A stretch of DNA of 5,020 nt, taken from an uncultured Spirochaetaceae bacterium. Its GTDB lineage: Bacteria; Spirochaetota; Spirochaetia; Sphaerochaetales; Sphaerochaetaceae. The notes under the pieces are model-generated. The model made no database searches. It saw nothing but the letters and a program-made list of their open reading frames with translations, and was not told where the DNA came from. Below are positions 1-5,020 of this stretch, piece by piece. The stretch is taken from positions 1 to 5,020 of the forward strand of contig CANRIJ010000115.1 of the NCBI GenBank assembly GCA_947630635.1. Direction: 5' to 3'. Within the stretch, counting starts at the first letter, position 1, and every line of letters starts with the position of its first letter. The position numbers were made by a program, and so were the translations under genes.

Positions 1-215
1 GCTGCAATTTCTCTCTCATTAGAGAGAACCGCGTTAATCAAAAGCGTATTGCTTCTAGAGTCCCTTCTGTTGACATCGCCACCTGATTCTATGTAATCGG
101 CAACGCCCTCTATATTTCCTCTTCTCTGCTCTGAGAGCGCCTCTTTGAAGCTTATAGAGAAGGCAGGGGAAATAGAAATGAGAATAAGGGCCAAAAGAAG
201 GGCAAGTCGCTTCAT
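1..215 (-). CDS. Exported ankyrin-repeat protein, N-terminal fragment
   Basis: The first 71 residues are visible and the rest lies beyond the left edge. The ATG at 215-213 opens a classic signal peptide: MKR, then a hydrophobic stretch at about residues 4-17, and an SPAFS-type end suggesting signal peptidase I cleavage near residue 20. The mature part then reads as an ankyrin unit: GNIEGVADYIESGGDVNRRD (residues 33-52), followed by S-NTLLINAVLSNEREIA. This matches the ankyrin pattern of G-(N/D)-hydrophobic helix-GADVN-D-GxTPLxxA, with T57 and L58 at the TPL position. Ankyrin arrays bind other proteins, and the signal peptide places this one outside the cytoplasm. No function beyond that can be given. 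There is no Shine-Dalgarno sequence, and an AT-rich TAATAT lies 10 bases before the ATG. It follows the MATE gene by 70 bp on the same strand, so it may be a downstream operon member or have its own promoter. The ankyrin call is strong, but repeat number and partner are unknown. Confidence 0.82.
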   Translation of the reverse strand, partial: MKRLALLLALILISISPAFSISFKEALSEQRRGNIEGVADYIESGGDVNRRDSRSNTLLINAVLSNEREIA

Positions 216-225
216 TTTCTACAGA

Positions 226-231
226 ATATTA
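226..231 (-). promoter_or_regulatory. Possible -10 box of the ankyrin-repeat gene
   Basis: TAATAT (minus strand) lies 10 bases before the ATG at 215. It differs from TATAAT at two positions. No good -35 box is found at 16-18 bp: the nearest, TTGGTA at 251-246, is only 14 bp away. If it is used, the transcript would begin only a few bases before the start codon, in keeping with the missing ribosome binding site. This is inferred from sequence alone. Confidence 0.3.
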
Positions 232-261
232 CCAGCTGTTTCTTTTACCAATATTGCTTTA

Positions 262-273
262 AGGCTATAGCCT
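262..273. repeat. 12-bp perfect palindrome between MATE and ankyrin genes
   Basis: AGGCTATAGCCT reads the same on both strands and sits 12 bp past the MATE stop codon, upstream of the ankyrin gene. It could form only a four-pair hairpin (AGGC/GCCT, loop TATA), and no T-run follows on either strand, so it is a poor terminator candidate. A dimeric regulator site for the ankyrin gene is possible, and so is chance. A near-palindrome (AGTG AG CACT, 278-287) lies next to it and overlaps the MATE stop codon. Confidence 0.35.
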
Positions 274-285
274 CCCGAGTGAGCA

Positions 286-1704
286 CTACTGAGTTGCCGC
301 TTCTCTTTCTCTATGATTTTCCCTATAGTCTATATGCCTCTTTTTCCCTCTTTTCTCGTTATAGATATCGCCCGTATTGTAGTAGACCAAGAAGAGGACG
401 GAGACTAGCGACCAGCTCACTGGATAGCTCATCATTACTAGCTCTACGCTTCTTGTGAGAGCTGGTATTGATAGCCATATTATCCTCAGTAGGCAGATTC
501 CGACTACTGTGAAAAGAGTTGGGATGACTGCCTTTCCGGTTCCTCTGATAGCGCCAGATAAAAGCTCAATTGAAATATAGGTGAAGTAGAACGGAGCTAT
601 TGTCATCATTATTCTCACGCCTATATCTATAACAGCCTGATCTGTTACGAAGATGTGATATGCATAGCGTCCAAAAGCCATGTATAGGCCTTCAAGAGCT
701 GCGACTATTATGAAGGACATTATAAAGACGTCTTTTACGCCCTTTTTGGCTCTTTCGATCTTTCCAGCTCCATAGTTCTGCCCGATAAATGTTGTTATGG
801 CTATTCCAAGAGAGTTGATTATCATCCAGAAGATGAAGTCGAGCTTTCCATAGGCGGCAAAAGCCGCTGCCGTATCGGTTCCGAATCCATTTACCTTTGT
901 CTGGATAATCATGTTGGATATGTTGTACATGATGGACTGAATGCCGCCAGGCAGTCCTATATAGAGCATGTTCCTCAAAATCGCCTTGCTGAATTTCAGC
1001 TCTCGCACTCTGAACTTGATTCCATCGCTGCGCTTTCCCAGCCATATAAGCGAAAAAGATGCTGCAAAGATCTGGGATATAATTGTTGCAAAGGCAGCGC
1101 CTGCAACACCCATCTTCAATGGCCCTATAAAGAGTATGTCCAGAACTATATTTATTGCAGAGCCCATCATCAGTGTGTATAAAGGCTTTTTGCTGTCTCC
1201 CGCTGCGCGGAAAATGCCAGCTGCTATATTGTAGACCACGACTGCAATGGAGCCTGCAAAGTAGATATGAAGGTAGGTTGATGATAGCCCCATTATGTCG
1301 CTTGGGGTGTTTATAAGCCTCAGTAGGGGAGAAGTGAAAATAAAGCCCAAAATCGAGATTAGTATGCCACCTACTAGAGAGAGCATCAGAGCCGTATGTG
1401 TTGCCTTGCGGGATTTATCAATATCTCCTGCGCCATAGAACTGGGATATTACCACAGTCGCTCCAGAGGATATTCCAGTAAAGAAGCCTATTATCAGATT
1501 AATCAGTACGGAGGTTCCTCCCCCAACGGCAGCCAAGGCCTGTTTTCCCAGAAACTGACCTACAATAATCGCATCGGCCGTGTTATAGAGAAACTGGAAA
1601 AATGTGCCAAGTGCTATTGGGAAGAAAAAATAGAGAATCTGCTTCCAGATTACACCCTCTGTGATCCCATTCTGAGTGCTGTTAGCCTTAAGAGCCCTAA
1701 TCAC
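286..1704 (-). CDS. MATE-family efflux transporter
   Basis: A 472-residue inner-membrane transporter of the multidrug and toxic compound extrusion family, which exports cationic drugs or metabolites using a Na+ or H+ gradient. The N-terminal signature is textbook for this family: TEGVIWKQI (15-23), FFFPIALGTFFQ (26-37), LYNTADAIIVGQFLG (39-53) and ALAAVGG (56-62). It has two MatE halves, about 27-190 and 245-415. The internal repeat shows as SQFYGAGDIDKSRKA (87-101) in the first half and GQNYGAGKIERAKKG (308-322) in the second. About 12 hydrophobic segments fit the usual fold and length. The tail from residue 450 is short, basic and cytoplasmic. The start is GTG at 1704-1702. No in-frame ATG or TTG lies between it and the conserved TEG motif, and no Shine-Dalgarno sequence precedes it. 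It begins 43 bp after the lipoprotein stop and may belong to the galactokinase operon. Substrate cannot be predicted. Confidence 0.93.
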   Translation of the reverse strand: MIRALKANSTQNGITEGVIWKQILYFFFPIALGTFFQFLYNTADAIIVGQFLGKQALAAVGGGTSVLINLIIGFFTGISSGATVVISQFYGAGDIDKSRKATHTALMLSLVGGILISILGFIFTSPLLRLINTPSDIMGLSSTYLHIYFAGSIAVVVYNIAAGIFRAAGDSKKPLYTLMMGSAINIVLDILFIGPLKMGVAGAAFATIISQIFAASFSLIWLGKRSDGIKFRVRELKFSKAILRNMLYIGLPGGIQSIMYNISNMIIQTKVNGFGTDTAAAFAAYGKLDFIFWMIINSLGIAITTFIGQNYGAGKIERAKKGVKDVFIMSFIIVAALEGLYMAFGRYAYHIFVTDQAVIDIGVRIMMTIAPFYFTYISIELLSGAIRGTGKAVIPTLFTVVGICLLRIIWLSIPALTRSVELVMMSYPVSWSLVSVLFLVYYNTGDIYNEKRGKKRHIDYRENHREREAATQ

Positions 1705-1712
1705 AGAGGAAG

Positions 1713-1718
1713 TGTATA
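1713..1718 (-). promoter_or_regulatory. Possible -10 box of the MATE gene
   Basis: TATACA (minus strand), in the longer AT-rich run TTTATATACA, lies 8 bases before the GTG at 1704 in the 43-bp gap after the lipoprotein gene. This spacing would give an mRNA starting at or within a base or two of the GTG. The bases directly before GTG (CACTTCCTCT) are pyrimidine-rich and cannot act as a Shine-Dalgarno sequence. No clear -35 box is seen at 17 bp. It suggests the MATE gene may have its own promoter as well as, or instead of, read-through from the kinase gene. Confidence 0.33.
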
Positions 1719-1747
1719 TAAATCGGGAACTTTGTTAAAGAGATAAA

Positions 1748-2335
1748 TCAGCTGATGTGTCCTGATTTTGTCATAGTGCTATAGAGCTTCGAGAATCCTG
1801 ATGCACTAAAGGATATGTTCTTCATCTCCATATTATCCTGGTATGCTGTGCTGAATGCTCCAAGGGATATAGAGAAGTCAGTTGATACGTTGATCTCTAT
1901 AGTTTGGTCTCTTCTTTTGTCGACGCTCTTTACAAAGTCTATGAATTTTGAGTAGTCCTCGCTTGATCTCCTAATTGAAATCAGCGCTCTCTCGCTATTT
2001 GGGAGAGTGAGAGTGCATGAGAGGCTTACACTCTCATCCTTTGATTTCAGCTCTAAGACCGGCTTTGCGATAAATGCAAGATCTGAGAGCCCCGTTTTTA
2101 TCTTCTCTGTCTCGATCTCTATCAGAATCTCCTCGGAGAAGACCTTTACGCTTATATCTCCGCTTACGCTCTCGCCGTTTATTGATGCATCTTTAAGCTC
2201 TTTATCAAATTCCAGGCAGTAGATAGTCCTTGATAGCACGCTCTCGCTCTCTTCTTTCCACTCGCTCTTCTCAAAGAGAGAGCATGAGGAGAGAAATAAG
2301 AGTATAAAGAGCGATATAACAAACGCTTTTTTCAT
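1748..2335 (-). CDS. Small lipoprotein of unknown function
   Basis: A 195-residue protein that I do not recognise. Residues 1-17 form a lipoprotein signal peptide: MKK, a hydrophobic core (residues 4-15), then the lipobox LSSC with the lipidated cysteine at position 18. The mature protein of about 177 residues is polar, rich in Ser, Glu, Lys and Ile, and shows no further hydrophobic segment. Alternating patterns such as ISVKVFSEEILIEIETEKI (61-79) and SLSCTLTLPNSERALISI (103-120) suggest mostly beta-strand structure. It should be anchored to the outer face of the cytoplasmic membrane, or to the outer membrane in a diderm. The ATG overlaps the galactokinase stop by one base (TAATG) and is preceded by AAGGAG at a 9-base gap, so start and operon membership are well supported. 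The pairing with a sugar kinase might hint at a surface or periplasmic role, but nothing in the protein itself says so. Confidence 0.85.
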   Translation of the reverse strand: MKKAFVISLFILLFLSSCSLFEKSEWKEESESVLSRTIYCLEFDKELKDASINGESVSGDISVKVFSEEILIEIETEKIKTGLSDLAFIAKPVLELKSKDESVSLSCTLTLPNSERALISIRRSSEDYSKFIDFVKSVDKRRDQTIEINVSTDFSISLGAFSTAYQDNMEMKNISFSASGFSKLYSTMTKSGHIS

Positions 2336-3591
2336 TAGAGTATTCTCCTTACTCTGTCTCTTCTGATTTCAATAGTCTGGGATGCTCCCTTGCCAAATAG
2401 CCTATCCATCTTCAGGATAAAGGCCGCTTTCATCTCCTCTGGCACAAATGAGAGTATTGTTCCTGCAAAGCCGCCGCCATGGACTCTGACTGCGCCATTG
2501 CCTTTTAATATCTCTCTTGCCATCTCAAGAGCAAGTGATAGGCCCTGGGTCCTTGGCGATGATGATGGATATACGTTTTGCAATAGCTCATATGAGCTCT
2601 TTCCAGACTCCTCTATTGTTGAGAGAAAGAGGTCGATATTTCCTTCTTTGAGTGCCTTTTCAGCTCTGTCGACTCTTTTGTTTTCATTGAAAAAGTGAAT
2701 TGCCCTCAAGAGTGCTCGATCGTTATCTGTCTTCTTTCTGACCTCTGGAAGCAAGCGGAAGAATTCGCTTTCCTTTACTTCTCGTAGATTCTCTTTGCCA
2801 AAATAGGAGGCAACCAGTCTCATCTCCTGAGGAACCGATGCATACTCTCCTGTCAGGTCTGCGTGGCTGCCCTTGGTGTCTACGATGACTATCTTGTAGC
2901 CAGACTCTTCGATTAGGCTTCCATTGATTTTCGATGTTTTTGGCTTAAGGGGATCTTTGAAGTCTATTTTGACCATATTTCCCGTGCTGCATGCAACTTG
3001 GTCCAAGAGTCCTGAGGGCTTTCCGTAGTAGTTGTTCTCTGCATACTTACCAGCAAGCGCAAGCTCAAGAGGGGAGAGCCTATCATCTGCATAGAGGTGA
3101 TTGAATATCTCTCCTATAAGAACCTCTATGGCAGCTGAGGATGAGAGGCCTGAGCCTCGAAGAACCCTTGTAGTTGTGTTTGCATCAAAGCCTCCCACTT
3201 CGATTTTTCTCTTTCTCATCCAATCAGCAATCCCTCTCACAAGAGCGGTTGATGAGTCTCTCTCATCCTCTCTCATTGAGGTGTCGCTTAGATCTATATC
3301 CACATTTCTGAAGCCCAGTGAGGAGAGTGTTACATGCATGTCATCTCTTTTGGTGACAGCTCCAATGGTATCAAGGTTGATAGTCGCGCCTATTACCTCG
3401 CCCTGGTTGTGGTCGGTGTGGTTTCCGATGACCTCCATTCTTCCGCCAGAAGAAAAGAGCATCGGGTCATTCTTTTCAAAGAGCTTTTTATGTGTCTTGA
3501 TAAGGCTCTCAAATCTTCTGTCCATCTCTCTTTCTGTATAGAGAGAGCCATATAGACCCGTGTATATTCTGTGAAGAGAATCGATTTTCAT
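2335..3591 (-). CDS. galK: Galactokinase (GHMP kinase family)
   Basis: A cytoplasmic 418-residue kinase that transfers phosphate from ATP to C1 of galactose, the first step of the Leloir pathway. All three GHMP/galactokinase motifs are present. The sugar-binding signature is GRMEVIGNHTDHNQG (50-64), with H58 and D60. The ATP phosphate-binding loop is RGSGLSSSAAIE (145-156). The C-terminal glycine-rich motif is RVHGGGFAGT (369-378). The expected catalytic aspartate is D197, in PSGLLDQVACSTG (192-204). Length fits the family, usually about 380-430. In classical enzymes the first motif reads GEHTDY. Here it is GNHTDH, so an Asn replaces the Glu that contacts the sugar. To my knowledge this variant recurs in galactokinases of clostridia and spirochaetes, so galactose remains likely, but a related sugar such as N-acetylgalactosamine cannot be excluded. 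The ATG has no clear Shine-Dalgarno sequence. The stop overlaps the lipoprotein start. No other gal gene is in the window. Confidence 0.9.
   Translation of the reverse strand: MKIDSLHRIYTGLYGSLYTEREMDRRFESLIKTHKKLFEKNDPMLFSSGGRMEVIGNHTDHNQGEVIGATINLDTIGAVTKRDDMHVTLSSLGFRNVDIDLSDTSMREDERDSSTALVRGIADWMRKRKIEVGGFDANTTTRVLRGSGLSSSAAIEVLIGEIFNHLYADDRLSPLELALAGKYAENNYYGKPSGLLDQVACSTGNMVKIDFKDPLKPKTSKINGSLIEESGYKIVIVDTKGSHADLTGEYASVPQEMRLVASYFGKENLREVKESEFFRLLPEVRKKTDNDRALLRAIHFFNENKRVDRAEKALKEGNIDLFLSTIEESGKSSYELLQNVYPSSSPRTQGLSLALEMAREILKGNGAVRVHGGGFAGTILSFVPEEMKAAFILKMDRLFGKGASQTIEIRRDRVRRIL
2345..2350 (-). promoter_or_regulatory. Ribosome binding site of the lipoprotein gene
   Basis: AAGGAG on the minus strand, within the 3' end of the galactokinase gene and 9 bases before the lipoprotein ATG. 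It is the only convincing Shine-Dalgarno sequence at any start in the window. It fixes the lipoprotein start and supports translational coupling across the TAATG junction. Confidence 0.75.
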
Positions 3592-3597
3592 TTTTAT

Positions 3598-3603
3598 ATT
3601 CTA
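3598..3603 (-). promoter_or_regulatory. Possible -10 box of the galactokinase operon
   Basis: TAGAAT (minus strand) matches TATAAT at five of six positions and ends 6 bases before the kinase ATG at 3591. Transcription would then start at or next to the A of the ATG, giving a leaderless message. A weak -35 candidate, GTGCCA (minus strand, 3628-3623, four of six matches to TTGACA), lies 19 bp upstream. The only purine run upstream, GGGG at 3607-3604, is 12 bases from the ATG and a poor ribosome binding site. Confidence 0.4.
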
Positions 3604-3636
3604 CCCCAGCAATAGATGATATTGGCACTTCTAATT

Positions 3637-3642
3637 TAAAAT
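3637..3642 (+). promoter_or_regulatory. Possible -10 box of the aldo/keto reductase gene
   Basis: TAAAAT matches TATAAT at five of six positions and ends 6 bases before the reductase ATG at 3649, the same spacing as on the divergent kinase side. The six bases between (AAGATC) hold no Shine-Dalgarno sequence. The -35 region is weak (TAGATG at 3613-3618, 18 bp away). If it is real, the message is leaderless or nearly so, and the two divergent promoters interleave within 57 bp. Confidence 0.4.
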
Positions 3643-3648
3643 AAGATC

Positions 3649-4755
3649 ATGGAAAGAGATGAGAATAAGCTCCTTGGCTTTGGCTGTATGCGTTTTCCGC
3701 TTCTGAACTCTGAAGACCCCAAGTCTATTGACTATAAGAGCCTCTATGAGATGGTGGATCTCTACCTCGATAGCGGCTTTGGCTATTTTGACACGGCCTA
3801 TATGTATCATGGGGGACTTTCGGAGGTTGCTCTGAGAAAGGCGCTTGTCGAGCGCTATAGCAGAGACAGATTCACCATAACCGATAAGTGGCCATCATAT
3901 ATGGCAACAAGAAATGAGGACTATGAGATCATCTTCAAAGAGCAGCTTGAGAAGACTGGAGCTAGATACTTTGACTACTACTGGCTTCACAATCTGAATC
4001 TCGGCTCCTATGAGACGACTAAAAAATGTGGTGGGTTTGAGTTTCTTAAGCGCCTCAAAAAAGAGGGAAGGGTAAGAAATATAGGCTTTTCTTTCCACGA
4101 TGGCCACACTCTTCTTGATGAGATACTTACTGAGCATCCTGAGCTAGAGTATGTGCAGCTCCAGATAAATTACCTTGATTGGAATAATGGCTTTGTCGAG
4201 TCAAGAAAAAACTATGAGACAGCCATTAAGCATAATAGAAAGGTAATAGTGATGGAGCCGGTTAAGGGCGGAAGGCTCTCTTCTCTTCCAGAAGAGGCAA
4301 TCTCCATTCTCTCTCCTTGCCTCAATGGAGAGTCTCCATCGTCTATTGCCCTTAGGTTTGCAGCCTCTCTTGACGGGGTTGTTATGGTTCTATCTGGCAT
4401 GAGCCGACTAAGCCAGCTGGAGGACAATATAAAGACCTTCAAGAATTTTAGAAAAGTGGATGAGGAGGACATTAAAGCTCTTGATAGAGTCAGGCAGATA
4501 CTCTTGTCAAAGGAGGAGATTGCATGCACATCGTGTGCATACTGCACCGGCGAGTGTCCTATGAATATAAATATCCCAGGCTATTTTGCTCTCTATAACT
4601 CTCATCCAGGCAGCAAGGACATGTATAAGAGGGCGGCAAGGGGCAGAGGGCTTGCAAGCGAGTGCATAGAATGCGGAGAGTGCGAACTAAGGTGCCCTCA
4701 GCATCTTCCTATCAGAAAGCTTTTGAAGGACGTTCGAGCCTCTTTCGAGGACTGA
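3649..4755 (+). CDS. Aldo/keto reductase with C-terminal 2x[4Fe-4S] domain
   Basis: A 368-residue cytoplasmic oxidoreductase of the COG1453 type. It is an NAD(P)H-dependent aldo/keto reductase barrel (about 1-270) joined to a ferredoxin-like domain. The N-terminal LGFGCMRFPL (9-18) is typical. The catalytic tetrad is complete: D48 and Y53 in FDTAYMYHGGLSE (47-59), K80 in ITDKWP, and H114 in YYWLHNLN. VMEPVKGGRL (201-210) is also characteristic. The C-terminal part has two cluster motifs of the form CX2CX2CX3CP: C293, C296, C299, C303 and C339, C342, C345, C349, so two 4Fe-4S clusters are expected. Length matches the family (about 370-380). The physiological substrate of this branch is generally unknown. 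The clusters suggest electron exchange with ferredoxin or a partner enzyme in an anaerobe. It is alone on its strand, divergent from galactokinase. Its last 44 bp overlap the convergent gene at the right edge. Confidence 0.92.
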   Translation: MERDENKLLGFGCMRFPLLNSEDPKSIDYKSLYEMVDLYLDSGFGYFDTAYMYHGGLSEVALRKALVERYSRDRFTITDKWPSYMATRNEDYEIIFKEQLEKTGARYFDYYWLHNLNLGSYETTKKCGGFEFLKRLKKEGRVRNIGFSFHDGHTLLDEILTEHPELEYVQLQINYLDWNNGFVESRKNYETAIKHNRKVIVMEPVKGGRLSSLPEEAISILSPCLNGESPSSIALRFAASLDGVVMVLSGMSRLSQLEDNIKTFKNFRKVDEEDIKALDRVRQILLSKEEIACTSCAYCTGECPMNINIPGYFALYNSHPGSKDMYKRAARGRGLASECIECGECELRCPQHLPIRKLLKDVRASFED

Positions 4756-5020
4756 TATAGATTCTGTTAAGCACTCTTTTTATTCTCTTCTCCTCTAAAA
4801 GAGTCCTGAGCGACCTCTTCGCATCATATTCATCAAAGAAAGAGAGATGGCCTTTTCTCTTGAGAGCGTGCCTTTTTGATATGAAGGCGATTATATCCTT
4901 CTCTCTCTTAAGGGGGTGATTCCTGATGTATTTCAATACCTCATTCTCACCGTAGGGGATATAGTCGCTTTTGACGCATGATGAGCAGCTTAGGCATTTC
5001 CTATCTGAATCCTCTATATC
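4712..5020 (-). CDS. C-terminal fragment of a CX2CX2C-motif protein, possibly with a winged-helix end
   Basis: The frame is open from the right edge to the TGA at 4714-4712, giving 102 visible residues, so the true start lies outside the window. A TTG at 4936 could be mistaken for a start, but codons upstream of it stay open and encode a motif. Residues 7-17 read RKCLSCSSCVK, with C9, C12 and C15 in a CX2CX2C arrangement able to bind zinc or an Fe-S cluster. After a short linker (DYIPYGENEV, 19-28) comes a very basic stretch of predicted helices. RSLRTLLEEKRIKRVLNRIY (69-88) could be the recognition helix and wing of a winged helix. This order (cysteine cluster, then winged helix) resembles the zinc-binding and RQC end of RecQ-type helicases, but the match is loose and no helicase motif is visible. 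I do not assign a function. The last 15 or so residues overlap the reductase gene antisense. Confidence 0.62.
   Translation of the reverse strand, partial: DIEDSDRKCLSCSSCVKSDYIPYGENEVLKYIRNHPLKREKDIIAFISKRHALKRKGHLSFFDEYDAKRSLRTLLEEKRIKRVLNRIYISPRKRLERPSKAF

Noticed and set aside
9..28. Hairpin TTCTCTCT / AGAGAGAA with a four-base loop
   Set aside because: It lies within the ankyrin coding region and arises from TCT, CTC, AGA and GAG codons. Similar CTCTCT/AGAGAG pairs occur throughout the window.
1730..1740. Small inverted repeat CTTT GTT AAAG in the gap between lipoprotein and MATE genes
   Set aside because: The four-pair AT-rich stem is too weak for a terminator or riboswitch, and no T-run follows.
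3101..3541. A 146-codon plus-strand open frame inside galactokinase
   Set aside because: It is antisense to a well-conserved kinase, its translation shows no family motif, and it has no ribosome binding site. It is a by-product of codon bias.
3525..3546. Hairpin TCTCTCT / AGAGAGA near the start of galactokinase
   Set aside because: It has an eight-base loop and is explained by the same codon bias. There is no evidence of regulatory function.
4212..4547. A 111-codon minus-strand open frame inside the reductase gene
   Set aside because: It is antisense to the conserved barrel and first cluster motif, with no recognisable domain.
4773..4804. Inverted repeat ACTCTTTT / AAAAGAGT with a 16-base loop just past the reductase stop
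   Set aside because: It lies inside the minus-strand coding region, the stem is AT-rich with a long loop, and no T-run follows on either strand, so it is not a convincing terminator.
4712..4936. A separate 74-residue gene starting at the TTG at 4936
   Set aside because: The frame stays open upstream to the window edge and encodes a conserved-looking cysteine motif, and the TTG has no ribosome binding site. It is better read as the end of a longer gene.

Overview
The window is a gene-dense bacterial chromosome segment of moderate G+C content, estimated by eye at the mid-40s percent. It carries three complete genes on the minus strand, one complete gene on the plus strand, and a gene fragment at each edge. 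Codon use leans strongly on AGA, GAG, CTC, TCT and ATA, giving runs of CTCTCT/AGAGAG throughout. The mix suggests an anaerobic, host-associated bacterium: a MATE exporter of the type common in fermentative gut bacteria, a galactokinase with the GNHTDH active-site variant, an aldo/keto reductase with two 4Fe-4S clusters, a lipoprotein and an exported ankyrin-repeat protein. My best guess is a spirochaete (Sphaerochaetaceae/Treponema-like). A Firmicute is the main alternative. No rRNA or other taxonomic marker is present, so this stays an inference.

Layout. Minus strand, in order of transcription: galactokinase (3591-2335), then a small lipoprotein of unknown function (2335-1748) whose start codon overlaps the kinase stop by one base. 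After a 43-bp gap comes a MATE multidrug/cation exporter (1704-286). After a 70-bp gap comes the start of an exported ankyrin-repeat protein (from 215, running off the left edge). Plus strand: the iron-sulfur aldo/keto reductase (3649-4755), divergent from the galactokinase across only 57 bp. Right edge, minus strand: the last 102 residues of a protein with a CX2CX2C motif and a basic, possibly winged-helix tail. Its end overlaps the reductase end by 44 bp in convergent orientation.

How the genes fit together. The kinase and lipoprotein are very probably co-transcribed and translationally coupled. The MATE gene may be read through from them or have its own promoter. The kinase would phosphorylate galactose or a related sugar on entry to the Leloir pathway, but no transporter, epimerase or uridylyltransferase is visible. 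No shared pathway links all the genes.

The most interesting pattern is at the gene starts. The four starts not coupled to an upstream gene lack a convincing Shine-Dalgarno sequence. Each has a TANNNT-like or TATA-like hexamer about 6-10 bases before the start codon, the spacing expected for leaderless or nearly leaderless mRNAs. The one internal operon gene has a good AAGGAG. No RNA gene, insertion sequence, CRISPR array or convincing intrinsic terminator was seen, and no gene-free stretch exceeds 70 bp.
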